DNA of 64,000 nucleotides from Rhizomys pruinosus (GCA_009823505.1 VZQC01005691.1:794156-858155), one strand, 5' to 3'; positions 10,820 to 24,328 are shown, counted from the stretch's first letter. The notes: generated from the letters alone by a model not told the origin. Numbers and translations are program-made.

Positions 10820-11600
10820 TCCATATTGTAAAAGTCATTACTACAAATATGTACATAAATAAAAATATAAATAAATCTTTAAAATAAGAAAAATCTTCAG
10901 AACATTACTTGATTTCTACTGTACTATAAAGCAGAAATAGTGAAATACTGTGGTATTGACATAAAAAGAGTTACACTGACCAATGAAGCAATATTGGGCC
11001 CAGAAATAAACCTGTGTCTGTATGCTCCATGGATTTTTGACAAAAATGATAGAATATACAATGGGAAAATGTCAGCCTCTTTATTAAATGGTATTTAGAA
11101 AATAGGAGAGCTACGTGGTAAAGAATCGTATTTGACTCAAACTACTCACATTACCTCACATGAAAACAAGAAACAACCAATTCAAAGTCGGCCGAATTCC
11201 AAGGTATACACTAAAACTAAAAAGTTACTAAGGGAAATCTTAGAAGAAAAACTACTTGACATTGGCTTAAACATTGACACATTTTATATTTAAATCCTAA
11301 CGCTCAGATAACAAAATTGAAACAGGCAAAATGGTGTACATCAAAATAAAGAAAATAATTAGAAAGGTAAAGAGACAACTTGCAGACTGAGAGAAAATAT
11401 TTGCAAACCAAACATCCAAACAGGATGTATCATCTAAAAGACATGAGAAATTCAGCTCAATAGTAAAATAAATCTATCCTAAAATGAGGAAAGAAAATGA
11501 ATATACATTTAATAGAAAATATACAAAACCCAAACACATATTTGAAAAATGTTCCACATTACTAATTTTCAGGGAAAAGGTGAATTGAAGACAAAAAGAG
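10820..11600 (+). pseudogene. Ancient LINE-1 ORF2 C-terminal half
   Basis: 'ctactgtactataaagcagaaatagtg' ... 'gtctgtatgctccatggatttttgac' ... 'aaaatattaaatggtatttag'-like ... 'gagaaaatatttgcaaaccaaacatcc' ... 'aaaatgttccacattactaattttcaggg' is the characteristic order of an old mammalian L1 ORF2 3' half. Stops and indels abound. It continues the fossil at 7860-9000 after the SINE cluster. Confidence 0.75.
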
Positions 11601-11601
11601 A

Positions 11602-11740
11602 GTGGGGAGGTGGCTCAGTCAGTAAGTACATGCTATGCAATCCTAAGTACCTGAGTTTGATCCCCAGCACAACTTTGGGTACAACATCACATGTGTGAAC
11701 AAAAGTTCCCAGAAAAATCCCACATCTTGGACTGAACTTC
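11602..11740 (+). repeat. tRNA-derived SINE fragment
   Basis: 'gtggggaggtggctcagtcagtaag' ... 'gagtttgatccccagcac' contains the A and B box-like parts of a B2/ID-type head. The 3' half is poorly preserved. Confidence 0.6.
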
Positions 11741-12209
11741 CTGAAAGGCTGACCAACTGATTAGCACTTCAACAACTGTGGAGAGTTGGAGTGTTGATGA
11801 TCCAGAGTCTATTTACAATTTACTTTGGGCCATTCTTAGCCCTAAATAGCCATTCCTCCCCCTCCTCTCCTTCTGACTTAACATCTTGTGACTAACAGGC
11901 AAAAAACTTTTAGGAATGTGTTAACTTAACAAAGTTCTAGTCCCCACCAACCAAAAAGCTAAGAATGGCTTCAGATAACAGAGGTCTATCGCTGAGATTT
12001 CTCTTTTGCTGTGTCTGTCTACAAACTATTTACACCAATGTATTTGGAAACTGTTTTGAATTATGATTTTTTTGTGGTTGTTGTTGTTTTGTTTACTATA
12101 AAAACTTCATAAAACTTCTTTCATGTTGGAATATGGAATTTGAGGTAACCTGAATCTTTATTGCCAGACCATGGCCACTCCTATTTGGCTTCTTTGAGAT
12201 GAAAGTTGT

Positions 12210-12465
12210 GTGTATACACTGAAACATACAATCCCAGCACCAAGGAGACAAAGACAAGAGGCTCCTTCGCACTCACTGGCCATCCAATCCAGTCAAATCA
12301 CCAAGCTCCAGGTTCAGTAAAAGGCCCTGTCTCAAAGAACAAAGTGGAGAACAATTGATGAAATACTTAATCTTTGGCTTTCACATGAACCTTCTCATAC
12401 ATGTACACACACATACAGACATGTGTATACACCCTCCCCCACACACACACAAATAAGATATCACC
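12210..12465 (+). repeat. B4-type SINE
   Basis: 'caatcccagcaccaaggagacaaag' ... 'accaagctccaggttcagta' ... 'ggccctgtctcaaagaac' ... 'ctttggctttcacatgaac' with a (CA)-rich tail. I assign it to the B4 group from memory. Confidence 0.6.
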
Positions 12466-12539
12466 TGAAGACAAAGATAAATGTTGTTAGTGAAATGTTA
12501 ATTAATATAATAATTATAGAAAATTGTATGGAGGATCTG

Positions 12540-12680
12540 AATGTATAGCATACCCCACTAATCCCAGCATTGTGGAGGTAGGGGCAGGAAGATAAGAAGT
12601 CTGAGATCACTCTCAGCTACATAGCAAGCTTGAGCCCAGTATAGTCTACATGAAACCTCTGTCCTTGAAAAAAAAAATGT
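12540..12680 (+). repeat. Old B1-like SINE
   Basis: 'ccactaatcccagcattgtgg' ... 'gataagaagtctgagatcac' ... 'ctctgtccttgaaaaaaa'. It is highly diverged. Confidence 0.65.
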
Positions 12681-12713
12681 ACAGAGGTTTCTCAAAAAAT
12701 ATAAAAATAGGGG

Positions 12714-12945
12714 GGCTGGAGAGATGGCTCAGCAGTTAAGAGCACCAACTGCTCTTGCAGAGGACCCAGGTTTGAGTCCCAGCACCTACATGGTGGCTAA
12801 GAACCATCTTTAACTCCAATTCCAGGGGAATCCAACACCCTCTTCTGACCTCTGCAGCACTGCATGACACGGGTGCACCAACCTACATTCAGACAATATA
12901 CATTCATACACATAAAAATAATAAGAAAAAATAAAAAATAAAATA
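12714..12945 (+). repeat. B2 SINE
   Basis: Well-preserved B2 in sense: 'ggggctggagagatggctca' ... 'cccagcacctacatggtggc' ... 'ttctgacctctgcagcactg' and an A-rich tail. Confidence 0.96.
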
Positions 12946-13484
12946 GAATCACCTAAGTGTTCTTCAGAAGTTATGATCAAAACACGTATTTGCAGTAATT
13001 TATTTATTAATTAACTTTGACTTAATTATTGTATGCTGTATGCATAAATCACATCATTTTGTACTCCATAAGTATATACAATGAATTTGAAACAACCATA
13101 GGTTCTCTACATACAGAACAGTTTTTTTTTTAATTTCTATTACTATGGCATAGTTATCCTTAGCAAAATTCACAACCACATTTTAACATTCACAATGATT
13201 GACATCTTCATTACCAATCTGCAAAACTTATGGATAAAGAGAAACACAAAACCCTCAGGTTCTACAAAATAAAAATTTCTAGGCCTATGTACATTAATAA
13301 TAAAAACATTTCTTTCAGTTAAAAGAAAGTATAAAGGCATAGAAGTGAAATTTTATTTTCTAAATAGCCAGGAATGAAAGAAAAGTTAACAGAACTTAAC
13401 AGAAGGGTGCTGTTCCTTTCTATCTTCCCCAGTCCCCCCTTTGTACAGTCACAACTTATGTCAGTAGCTTTAGTAATGACTTTT

Positions 13485-13648
13485 TCTTTCTTTTTTTTTT
13501 TTTTTGGTCTTTTTGAGACAGGGTCCCCCTGTAGCTCTGGCTGTCTGGGAACTCACTCTGTAGACCCGGCTGGCCTTGAACTCCAGAGATCCTCCTGCCT
13601 CTGCTTCCCAAGTGCTAGGATTAAAGGCGTGCGCCACCACGCCTCAAC
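13485..13648 (-). repeat. B1 SINE
   Basis: T run, 'gagacagggtccccctgtag', then 'gattaaaggcgtgcgccacc'. It sits just beyond the 3' end of the ZNF217-derived pseudogene. Confidence 0.95.
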
Positions 13649-13710
13649 TGAAGTTTAATTCCATGGAGAGTATGCACTACATCCAGCAAAGAACTTTTTC
13701 CTTAAAATAG

Positions 13711-14890
<1,180 letters not shown>

Positions 14891-16430
14891 AGAGGAACAC
14901 TGCTTCCTGGCTTGCTCTTCTACAGTGCACTTTTAAAACATATGTAGAGCTCCTAATTATTAGTATGAGATAAAATATTAATTTACAAGGATATGGAAAG
15001 AAGTAAGCATATCATAATTCACAAATAATTGATTTTAAATCCAAAAGTATTCACAACCAGGAAATAATAGGCAAATTCGTAGATACAAATTGATATAACA
15101 TCAATCTGAAAGTAAAAATTTAAAAGATATACTATAATGGCACCCAAACCCCATATGTCATATCTAGGGAAAAATGAATACAACATAAATACAAAAACTG
15201 GAACACAGATTATACAACATTTTTGAAAGAAATTAATATTGACAGAAATGTATGAATCATTTATCAGAAACTTCAGCATGCCTATGTTAAATATCGCATT
15301 TCTGTCAGGATATAATTTCATATACACTAGTGAGATGATTCTGAGATTTAAGTAGATGTCCATAAGCCAAAGATGGCTGGAAACCACTTTGAAGCAAGTA
15401 CTGTATGTTGGACACTACTTTTTCTGCCTGACATTGTATTTCTCTCTGTTAGAGAGATGCTGTCCTCAGCTCCTGGGTCTGGCACAGGGATATAACAGCA
15501 GCTAAGGTTTAAAACCAGGTGTGCTAATTTATGCATGGACTCATTCAGACTCTGCTAACTCAGTTTAGGAAACATGTTGTACAAAAGTAAACAGACAAAT
15601 GAAACCTTTCAGGTTTTGTAAAAACCTAGTATGTTCTCAATAGATGGTTACAGATTTGGTCAAGTGTTAGTCCTGTTGTTTAAGAGCTACATAATTGGAT
15701 CCAGTGATTAAATCTTCCAAGGTTTCCATTTCCTCAACAGCAAAAATGAAATTTCTTATTGTTCCCTGGAAGAGTTGTTTTGAGGGAAGAATGTTTAGAA
15801 GATTTTCAGTATAAGTTTTTGGCAACTCGAAGATATTCAATGTTAGTTTTGTTTCTTCTCACTTCAGGTTGACATGATAACCTTGCAAAAATTGTTGAAA
15901 ATTATAAATTAAATATCACTTCGTTACCAGGGTGGGTGGAATTAAACTCATACTTCCAAGTTGGATGGAAAAAAATGAAAATATCTCAGATTCATTTTCC
16001 TATATTACAAAGTCTGCCAAGTAGTTTTTGAAGATTTAAGGAAAAATGTATTAAAGTTTTGTACATTTTGATTCAGAGTCTTTGGATCTCAGATGATGTA
16101 ATACTTAAGAGATAACTAAATCTTGAACCGACATGCAAAAAGTTAGGGGTTTGACACCATCGCTGATCAACTGACGACGGCCTCATGAAAGGAGATAAGA
16201 TCAAGTCTCAGCTTACTAGAAAAAGCAGCAGCATCTGCTGTGCTGTGGGAGGCAGGGACAGCAGCCAGCACGCGTGTTCTGACAACCCTACCCTGCTGGG
16301 TAGTTGCAGTATTCAGAGCATAAGAGTCCTCTTAATTTAAAAATACATGGTAGAAAAGTCATTCCCTAAATGCACACTGAACAACAAAGTATATGAGCAT
16401 CAGAGGTACGTTTAATATTATTTCTATTTT
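14891..16430. other. Non-coding stretch, nothing recognised
   Basis: AT-rich DNA with no recognisable repeat. The 122-codon minus frame at 15019-15387 is rich in hydrophobic and aromatic residues, as chance frames in AT-rich DNA often are. It is altered by indels in copy 2 (35962-36336) and shows no domain. Confidence 0.5.
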
Positions 16431-16431
16431 A

Positions 16432-16625
16432 TTTATTTATCTATCTATCTATTTATTTATTTATTTTGTTTGTTTGTTTGTTTGTTCACTTTTAGTCTTT
16501 TTGAGACAGAGTCTCCCTCCAGCCCCAGCTGGCCTGGAACTCTCTATGTAGACCAGGCTGGCCTTGAACTCACCTGCTTCTGCCTCCTGAGTGCTGGGAT
16601 TTAAGGCATGCACCACCATACCTGG
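16432..16625 (-). repeat. B1 SINE preceded by (TTTA/TCTA/TTTG)n
   Basis: A tetranucleotide tract at 16432-16485 forms the expanded tail of a reverse B1 ('gagacagagtctccctccag' ... 'ggcatgcaccaccatacctgg'). Confidence 0.92.
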
Positions 16626-16866
16626 AAGATTATTTGTATTTTGTCAATGAAATAAATTCACTCACATTTAATTGAAAATACTTTATATTTTCAATTTTTT
16701 AGTCATGTTCTTTATACAAATTTCTGTCAATTTGTGGTGTCTATCATATTTGAGACTGTTTGTAAAAACAAAGATATATGCTTACCCTAGGTCTTAGAAA
16801 AATTACTCTATGTAATTTTCTCAGAATTAAGAGAAGTCATATACATGAATCAATTCATAACTTTGT

Positions 16867-17002
16867 AAGCTTGGGGTGGTGGCATTTACTTTTAATCCAA
16901 GTACTCAGGAGGCAAAGGAAGGTCTGTGAATTTGAGACCAGCCTGGTCTGCAGAGAGTTCCAGACCAACCAGATCTACACAGTAAGGTCCTTTCTCAAAA
17001 GA
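16867..17002 (+). repeat. B1 SINE, old
   Basis: 'gcttggggtggtggcattta' ... 'gagaccagcctggtctgcag' ... 'ggtcctttctcaaaag'. Confidence 0.85.
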
Positions 17003-17075
17003 ATTACATCATAACATATAAATATGGGTAAATATTGCATGTCAATCAAAACATTTTGAAGCTGTGGAATTTTCT

Positions 17076-17913
17076 TTTTTTCTTAATTTTTATTGAGCTT
17101 TTGTACATTTCATACGACATTTTTAATCAAATTTAGACCTGTTCCCCCATCCATACCCCCCTCACCAGAATTCATGTATTCTGCCATACATGTTAAGTCC
17201 CATCTTGCATCTTTTTCTCAGTCTTTTTTTTTTTAACTTTTTTGATATAGAAGTTGACAGTTTTGGTCAGTTCTTTGAACAAGTCTTTTGTTGTTGTCGT
17301 TGTTATTGTTGTTCCCTTTAATTTTATATTACTCCAAAATATACATATATATATATATATATGTATTCCATACATATACCAAAATTACAAACTCTGAAAA
17401 TAAACTCTAAGTTAATTCTAAAACAAGTTTAGAATGGAACTCTTCACCAGTGACCCATCTGACAAAGTTTCAACATCCAGAAGTCACTTTTTTATGCTTA
17501 GGAGTTCACATTTTTCTTTTAATTTTATATTACTCTAAAATGAATATATACCTGCACCCATATATATTAATTACCATGCTTGAAAGTAAATGGTAAGTTA
17601 ATTCTAGGGCTCATTAAGAAATTCACATTATAACATCACAGTTGCTTTCAGATAGAAATATAACAATATAACAAAGAAATATAACAATAACATTACTCAG
17701 CTTTTCTTAAAATTGAAGGATTTGGTACTAGGATCCAAAAATGAGGGAATCCAGTTGGAACCAACCCAAATGCCCCTCAACTGACAAGTGGATAACAAAA
17801 ATGTGGTACAATGGAGTTCTATGCAGTGGTAAAGAAAGATGACATCATGAGATTTTCAGGTAAATGGATGAAACTCAAAGCCGTTATGCTAAGTGAAGTA
17901 GCACAGTCGCCAA
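17076..17913 (-). mobile_element. Twin-primed (5'-inverted) truncated LINE-1 with 17-bp TSD
   Basis: The segment from 17076 to about 17700 is a reverse-oriented L1 3' UTR, with the T-rich poly(A) side at the left and the C-rich complement of the G-run at 17144-17164. From about 17740 to 17913 the orientation flips and plus-strand L1 ORF2 C-terminal sequence appears ('tggaaccaacccaaatgccc' ... 'atggagttctatgcagtgg' ... 'gttatgctaagtgaagtag'). The exact direct repeat 'aagctgtggaattttct' bounds the whole unit (17059-17075 and 17914-17930). Shared flanks with opposite internal orientation are the signature of twin priming. Confidence 0.93.
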
Positions 17914-18068
17914 AAGCTGTGGAATTTTCTAAGGGGCATCTAACAAGGTGAGAATGTTGTTAATGAGTCAGTGGAGCAACTGTAACTAACAATATTATGA
18001 TTTGTATTTGTTTCAAAATGAGTTGGTCACATGTGACAGAAAATGTAGAAAATAAATATTACATCTAG

Positions 18069-18211
18069 CTTTTTTTTTTTTTTTCTGACAGGGTCTCGCT
18101 AGTCATAGCCCACCCAGGACATAGTCCAGGTTGACCTCCATCTCTCAGGGATCTGCCTGCCTCTACCTCCCACGCCTAGGATCAAAGGTGAGTGCCACCA
18201 CGCCCAGCTAC
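18069..18211 (-). repeat. B1 SINE, old
   Basis: T run, 'tctgacagggtctcgctag' ... 'gtgagtgccaccacgcccagc'. Confidence 0.88.
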
Positions 18212-18339
18212 TTCTAGCTTTTAATTAATTATAGAATGCAAGTACTTAAGTCTTCTAATTTCCTTTTTACCAAAAATAAATAGTTCCTCTCCATTCAGGG
18301 TATTTACATCCTTAAAAGAAAACCACATGATTTTTTTCA

Positions 18340-18672
18340 ACTTTTTTTGCATGTGTATGTGTGTGCATGTTTACATGTATGTGAGTTTGTGGGGGGTGTA
18401 TATGTGTGCTCATGGAGAAGGCACAGGTTGATATCCTGTTTCTTCCTTCATGTCCCTCCACCTATCTATTGGGGGAGGGTCTCAGTTGAACCAAGCTCAT
18501 TGACTAGGCTAAACTAGCCATCCCACTTTCTTTTCCTGCTTCTTGAATGCTGGGATGGATGACAAGTGAGCTAACATGCTCACCTGGCATTTACATGGAT
18601 GTCAGGGTTTCAAACTCTGGTCCTCATGCTTGTGCAGCAAGCACTTTTTCCACTGAGCCATCTCCCAGCCCC
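18340..18672 (-). repeat. Composite B3/B4-type SINE
   Basis: A (TG)-rich left end, 'gggtctcagttgaaccaagc', 'cttcttgaatgctgggatgg' and 'gtcctcatgcttgtgcagcaagcac...gagccatctcccagcccc'. It joins a B1-like core to an ID-like terminal segment. Confidence 0.7.
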
Positions 18673-19582
18673 TGAGGCAGAAGTCCTTAAGCATCCCTCC
18701 GCATGATGATCTCTTACCCGTTAGCCTACCTTGAAGTTAGAATGCTGAACGCTGCCAAGGCTGAGAAGCCACACCTGTGGAGAATAATTCTCCCAGGGCT
18801 ATTAGCCAATGAGCACTTCAGTAGTTCATGTCAAGCATCCACAAATCCTCTGATTGCTGAGGGCTGGGGTGATTCCACCTCTACTCTTATTTCCTTTTAA
18901 TCATCCTTTTCCTTGCCTACATGAGAAAACCTAATTTTTAAGTGAAAGACAAGAATTAGTTCTGGGATAATTTTACCAGTAAAAGCACCTATCATTCACA
19001 GGAACAATATTTGACCTAGTAGAATTCTTGGTGATCTTATTCGGTTATAATTTCATTTTAACACAGCCTACTATATCATCTTAGATTATAACTTCCCTGT
19101 CTAGGTTTGTTGTACTGACTTTTTTAAATGTATTAGCACTGTTTCAAGACCTCTGCACAGAGATTCTAACTTGAAAAGTTTATTAGCCAGTAGTTTCTCT
19201 TTTTCTTAAAGTAATGAATCATTTATAAGATGAACACTCCTTGTTATTGAATGTTAATCCAGAGGACTGCCAGGTGTACATTTGTTTATTTGTATGCAAG
19301 GCCCTGTCAGAGTTATGAAAGATGCACGTGTGAGCAGGGGAAAGTCCCTGCCTTCGGAAGTCCCTAAAGTGTCATCAAATTGTATTATAAGTTCAACAGC
19401 ATCTTGCTGGGAATTTGAAATGAATGGGATATTTTACAAGAATGAATGAGACAACTGGTGACAGTCTCCAACATGAGAAGAACATGCGTGTGACTTTCTC
19501 TGCTGGAAAGTCTTCTAAGGCCATGGTCTGGGACAGTTTTTTCCAATGCAAGGCTTAACCCAGATAAAATATTCCTGAAAGA

Positions 19583-19586
<4 letters not shown>
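18673..19586. other. Unique-looking stretch, identical in both copies
   Basis: No repeat or gene was recognised. From about 18721 to 19575 it matches copy 2 (39822-40675) essentially base for base, unlike neighbouring SINEs. Confidence 0.6.

Positions 19587-19626
<40 letters not shown>
19587..19626. repeat. (CA)n microsatellite
   Basis: An uninterrupted CA tract; the copy 2 counterpart (40688-40730) is interrupted. Confidence 0.98.
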
Positions 19627-19628
<2 letters not shown>

Positions 19629-19789
19629 CCTAAGGAGTCTATTGCTGTGGGAAAATGCTTACAGTAGTTTTCTCCTCAATAAAGTATAAGTCTTGGAGAT
19701 GTTAGCCAGTACCAAAGAATGTTGGGGAAACAATTAATTTGGAAATAGCTTAATAAATGCCAACTGAATAACAATAAAAGTGTTAAGGC

Positions 19790-20026
19790 GGGGCTGGAGA
19801 GATAGCCTAGCTGTTAAGAGCACCGACTGCTCTTGCAGAGGACCCGGGTTCGATCCCCAGCACCCACATGGCGGCTGAGAACCGTCTGTAACTCCAATTC
19901 CAGGAGAACTCCAGTTCCAGGGGAATCTGAGACCCTCTTCTGACCGCGGCACTGCACGACACGGGTGCACAAACCTACATGCAGACAGTACATTCATACA
20001 CATTCAAAAAATAAATAAAATTTTAA
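19790..20026 (+). repeat. B2 SINE with 14-bp TSD
   Basis: Young B2 in sense, with the A-rich tail ending at 20026. The direct repeat 'aaaagtgttaaggc' flanks it at 19776-19789 and 20027-20040. Confidence 0.96.
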
Positions 20027-20232
20027 AAAAGTGTTAAGGCAAAGTTGACTGAAATTAATTTACTAATTTTCATTATAAGTTGAAAAAATTGTCTATAGTT
20101 TATTGTGACAACTGCCTGGGTACATTGTATAAACTATAACCAAAATCAGTGGGGCAAAACAAAGTTGGAACCCTCAAAAGTTTTTTTGGACTGGTTTTAG
20201 TGTTAAATTAACTCTTTTAAAATATTTTACTT

Positions 20233-20395
20233 TTTTTTAAAATTTATTTTTGTCTTTTCGAGACAGGGTTTCCTTGTAGCCCCAGCTGTCCTGGAACTCA
20301 CTCTGTAGATCAGGCTGGCCTTGAACTCACAAAGATCCACCTGCCTCTGCCTCCCGAGTACTAGGATTAAAGGGGTGCACCACCACTACTGGCTC
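20233..20395 (-). repeat. B1 SINE with TSD
   Basis: Reverse B1 ('gagacagggtttccttgtag' ... 'gtgcaccaccactactggc') flanked by the direct repeat 'taaaatattttact'. Confidence 0.94.
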
Positions 20396-20411
20396 TAAAA
20401 TATTTTACTAT

Positions 20412-20622
20412 TTTTTAATTTTATGTATATGTGTATATTGCCTGCATGAACATTAAGTGCACCCATGCCATGCAATGCCCACATAGGTCAGAAGAGGGCA
20501 CTGAATTCCCTGGAACTGAAATTCCTGGCAGTTTTTAGCCACCATGTGGGAACTGAGAATCAAACCTGGGTCCTCTGCAAGAGCATCTAGTGCTCTGAAC
20601 TGCTGGGCCATCTCTCCAGCCC
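20412..20622 (-). repeat. B2 SINE
   Basis: Reverse B2 with a diverged body; the head 'gctgggccatctctccagcccc' is at the right. Confidence 0.93.
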
Positions 20623-21314
20623 CCAGTCTACTCTTTAAAAAGAAATAAATAAAACACAAGTTCTTCCCTTCCCAGTGCCATTCAGTCCGGCTAAAAACAT
20701 CTCTCAAATTCTTCCTCAATACTGTTTAAAAGGAACTGATAAAATTATACTTGATTCTTCCTTTCATTAGCATTCATATTATCTGAAAACATTTTCTCAT
20801 TTTAATCTCATTACTATAATATACAGCCCACCAGGAGTTGTATGATCTGAATTTCAGTCTTTATTGTAAAGCCTGAGTTTAACTAGATTAAATTCTATTG
20901 TATTCTTGAAAGACCTAAATAGCCCAATTATATTAATATACTCATTTTTTTCCTTGCTCTTCTCTCTTCCTCTCTGCCTCTCTCTCTTTCTCTTTCTCTC
21001 TCTGTAAATGTTTATATAACCTACATATTCTTTCTTAAATTTAATGATTAACTCTAACTCCTTTCACTTTAAGAAAACCATTTAAACATAAACGAGAAAA
21101 TAGTTTAATATTTCCAAGCATTATGTGTATAGATATAATAAATTTTGTTAAGTGTATGATGGAAGTAATCATTTTGTAGAATCATTCCTCTTTTATAACT
21201 TAAATTTATTTGAAAATTTAATACATGACTACCTCATTTAATTCAGTTTCACCCTTCCACTACTCTCCCACATTCCTCCAAATACCTCTCATTTCCATGA
21301 TATCTTCTTTAATC
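20623..21314. other. Non-coding stretch with a pyrimidine run
   Basis: No recognisable gene. A (TCTC)-rich pyrimidine run is at 20950-21003. Confidence 0.55.
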
Positions 21315-21316
21315 AT

Positions 21317-21348
<32 letters not shown>

Positions 21349-21351
21349 TAT
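21315..21351. repeat. (TA)n microsatellite
   Basis: An alternating TA tract that is shorter and broken in copy 2 (42389-42417). Confidence 0.97.
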
Positions 21352-22040
21352 GCAGCCTGCTTGGTCCATTTGGTGTTCCTAGAGGTACATGTGTTATGAA
21401 TGACCACTTCATACTGGATGACCTATCATGGAGCTCATTTCTGGAGAGAAATGGTTTTCCTTCTCTCGGCAGCCATTGATTGCCTGTACCACTTCATCTA
21501 GATCCGAGGTCTTGTGGAACTTCTCCCATATGCACTGGCATGGCAACTGGTATGGTCATTGTGCAAGTCTTGTTTAGGTAATCACACTGTTGAGATTTCG
21601 TGGGTGCAGCTTCCCTGTCTTATCTGGAAGACACTATCTAGCAGCAGAAATCCTGGTCTTCTTTCTGCCCCATCTTCCATGATGTTTTCTGAGCTTCATT
21701 TTGGATATATCCATTGAGGCTGGGTACCACACAATCTCTTATGCTCTGCATTTAGACCAGACTGTGGATCTCTGTGATAATCCTGATCCAGTGCAAAAAG
21801 AAGCTTATATAGGCATAGTAAGGATAAGAATTTATAATACAGTCAGAAATTATATTGAGAAATGTTTTAGGGAGAACTTTAGGTTAAGCTATCATCTAGA
21901 GTCTGTGACATCTCCAGCCACAACTGTTTGGCTAGATTCACAATACCAGGCTTGGATTCTTTCCTGTTGGGAGGTCCTTAAGTCCAATTGGACATTGGTG
22001 GTTAGCCCCAAGATAAAAGTGCCATGATTGCACCATTAGG
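21352..22040 (+). repeat. Muroid interspersed repeat, class unresolved
   Basis: 'gcagcctgcttggtccattt', 'ttgcctgtaccacttcatctag', 'tttcgtgggtgcagcttccctgtc' and 'gactgtggatctctgtgataatcc' place it in the same broad family as 5370-6435. No coding potential. Confidence 0.55.
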
Positions 22041-22044
22041 GATA

Positions 22045-22440
22045 TCTCACTCAACTCCAAATGGATCAAAAAGCTCAGTGTGAGTCCTGAAATGCTGAAA
22101 CTGCTGAAGGAAAGCATAGACAGTACCTTACACGATGTACCCAGAGGAAGGAATTTTCTGAACAGGACTTCATTCAATCAGAAATTATGGTCAGAAACTT
22201 ACAAATAAAACCTCATAAGCCAGCGGGGCATGGTGGTGCATGCCTTTGATCCTAGCACTCGGGAGGCAGAGGCAGGCGGATCTCTGTGAGTTCAAAGCAA
22301 GCCTGGTCTACAGAGTGAGTTCCAGGACAGCTGGGGTTACAGGGAGACCCTGTCTCGAAAAGACCAAAAAAAAAAAAAAGACCAACCTCATAAACCTAAA
22401 ACACTTAAAAACTGTAGGCTAACAAAAACCTCAAGGTCAG
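22045..22440 (+). pseudogene. LINE-1 ORF2 fragment split by a B1
   Basis: 22060-22215 translates to an L1 ORF2-like piece ('WIKKLSVSPEMLKLLKE', 'FLNRTSFNQKLWSETYK') and resumes after the B1 (22224-22379). The B1 is flanked by the direct repeat 'aacctcataa'. It is short and without ends, so it is a remnant. Confidence 0.7.
22224..22379 (+). repeat. B1 SINE, young
   Basis: 'ggggcatggtggtgcatgcc' ... 'gagaccctgtctcgaaaaga' followed by an A run. It is close to the local B1 consensus and sits inside the L1 ORF2 fragment. Confidence 0.96.
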
Positions 22441-23150
22441 GAAAAAGAAATCTCCCTTTGAGTTGTTAGTCAAGGCAGTCAAAGAAATTAGCAAAACAAT
22501 GTAAGCTATTGCCCATGCTTTGGGCTGCCTCCCAGAACTTGAAGATAAGACTCTATTGCTGAAGATACTACCTACTTCAGACCCAGGATTGGAGGAGTTG
22601 AGCTGGAACTAACCTGGAAGCCTCTTCCCTGAGGGCCACATCTCACAGGAAAAAGCAATGGAAGATGCATTGAATTTGTGTTATTGGACATAAAGGACAA
22701 TTTCCCATGAATTGTGCCTACCTGAACAACAGAAATGTACAGAATTTCAATATAAAAAAAGAGAGTAGTGTCTAGACACAGTCCTTGCTTCTGATGAGAT
22801 AGATTTACTGTTGGGGAAACATTAGTTAAGGCTATGAGAGACTGAAGCTGTTGAACTACAGCAGGAAATGAAAATGCATATTGAGTCCTCTGAAGGAAGG
22901 CAGGGGTTTGGCTCTTTTCTCCAAAGCAGGAGCTAGCCTCCCAACAATGACCCTAAGTTTCCCTAGCTCAGTAACTCTACTGCAGGCATGTTTATGAACA
23001 AAGTCTGTTATTTATGGACAAAAGTTATTGGCCACATGGAAAATGTACAATTTTACCTGGCTGTTTTTAGTGAATAGATCAAAAAAATTAAGTCACAAGG
23101 GCTGGAAATTTTTCTGGCAAAGGAAGAATTAAGCACAGTGAATTCCTTTC
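22441..23150. repeat. Probable interspersed repeat, family unknown
   Basis: 'gaaatctccctttgagttgttagtcaaggcagtc' ... 'gcctcccagaacttgaagat' ... 'gagactgaagctgttgaactacagcagg' feels familiar as a rodent dispersed sequence, but I cannot name it. No reading frame of note. Confidence 0.4.
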
Positions 23151-23159
23151 ACTCCATTG

Positions 23160-23310
23160 AGTTTTTCCTTTCCTTCTATTTTTTCCCTTCCTTCCTTCCT
23201 TCCTTTCTTCCTTCCTTCCTTTCTTTCTTTCTTTTCTTTCTCCCTTCTTCCCTCCCTCCTTTCATTCCCCTTTCTCCTTCTTCCTTTTTTCTCTCCTCAT
23301 CTTCCCTTTG
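23160..23310. repeat. (TTCC/TTTC)n polypyrimidine tract
   Basis: Almost pure pyrimidine over 150 bp, with purines on the other strand. Open frames across it are low-complexity artefacts. Confidence 0.96.
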
Positions 23311-24218
23311 TCCTAAGTAATAATAAAGGCAAATAAAACATCATCAGAATCCAATTAAAATGTGTGACTTCTACATAGTAGAATACAGTAATCTCTGCAA
23401 AGCTCTCAATTATTATCCTGCCTCTTGATAGAGTCCTTTGAGACCTACAAATCATTGATTCCATCTGGTTTATTGCCATTGGTGCTGCTTGAGTGTTTAC
23501 TTTCTGAAGGCAGGTGTAAATAAAGCTGTTACTATCTAGAAAAGATACAAAGTAAGGTTATAAACTCATGGTTTAATTTTCCTTTCCCAGATGCCACCCC
23601 AGTCATAGAAGTGTATATAGAAAAATCTGTTACGGTGATCAGCTGAGAGGAAAATTACCAGGCTTCAAGAGTAATCAACTATTATAAAACAGTCTTTCTC
23701 AATGGCAAAGAAAAGTAACTCTATAATTCTCTCTGTATTTTTTTCTTTTTTATGAGGACATACAGGTAGATAAAGTTGCCTGTATAGAAATGGTTTTTCC
23801 TTAGTCATAGGTAAAGCTGATGGAGGGTTACTTCTTATAAGACTGCATTTTCTTTCTCTACTTACTATTGTTCTTCTGTCACACACTGACATGAAGCTTG
23901 TCTACCCAAATGCATCATATTTAAGCTAAATTGAAAATGATAAGGAAAAAGAATTTTAAGTCCTCAAAATTACAATTCTAGCCAACAAAAGAGTTGAAGA
24001 CAAGCTTCAACTCCCTCCTGTTTCTGAAGGTCTGTGTTATCTCTCTGCTCTAATCAGATAATGCAGCATTTATGAATTAATGGTGTGTTTAACTGCTTTT
24101 TAAATTAACAGGCTTGAAATGTGAGTAGTAATCATTAGAAACCGATAATACTGTGGTGTGGAAGTAATCACCTGTTCACACATTTAAACACAACCATAGC
24201 TTCAGCAGGACCAAAGGA
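23311..24218. other. Unique-looking non-coding stretch
   Basis: No repeat or gene was recognised. Much of it is identical to copy 2 (44330-45215). Confidence 0.55.
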
Positions 24219-24328
24219 CACAGACACACAGACACACATACACAGACACATACACACATACACATATACACACATGCACACATACACACACATGCAGACA
24301 CACACAGACACAGACACACACAGACACA

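Noticed and set aside
15019..15387. 122-codon hydrophobic minus frame that could look like a membrane protein
   Set aside because: AT-rich DNA yields Phe/Ile/Leu/Tyr-rich frames by chance. No domain, and the copy 2 version differs by indels.
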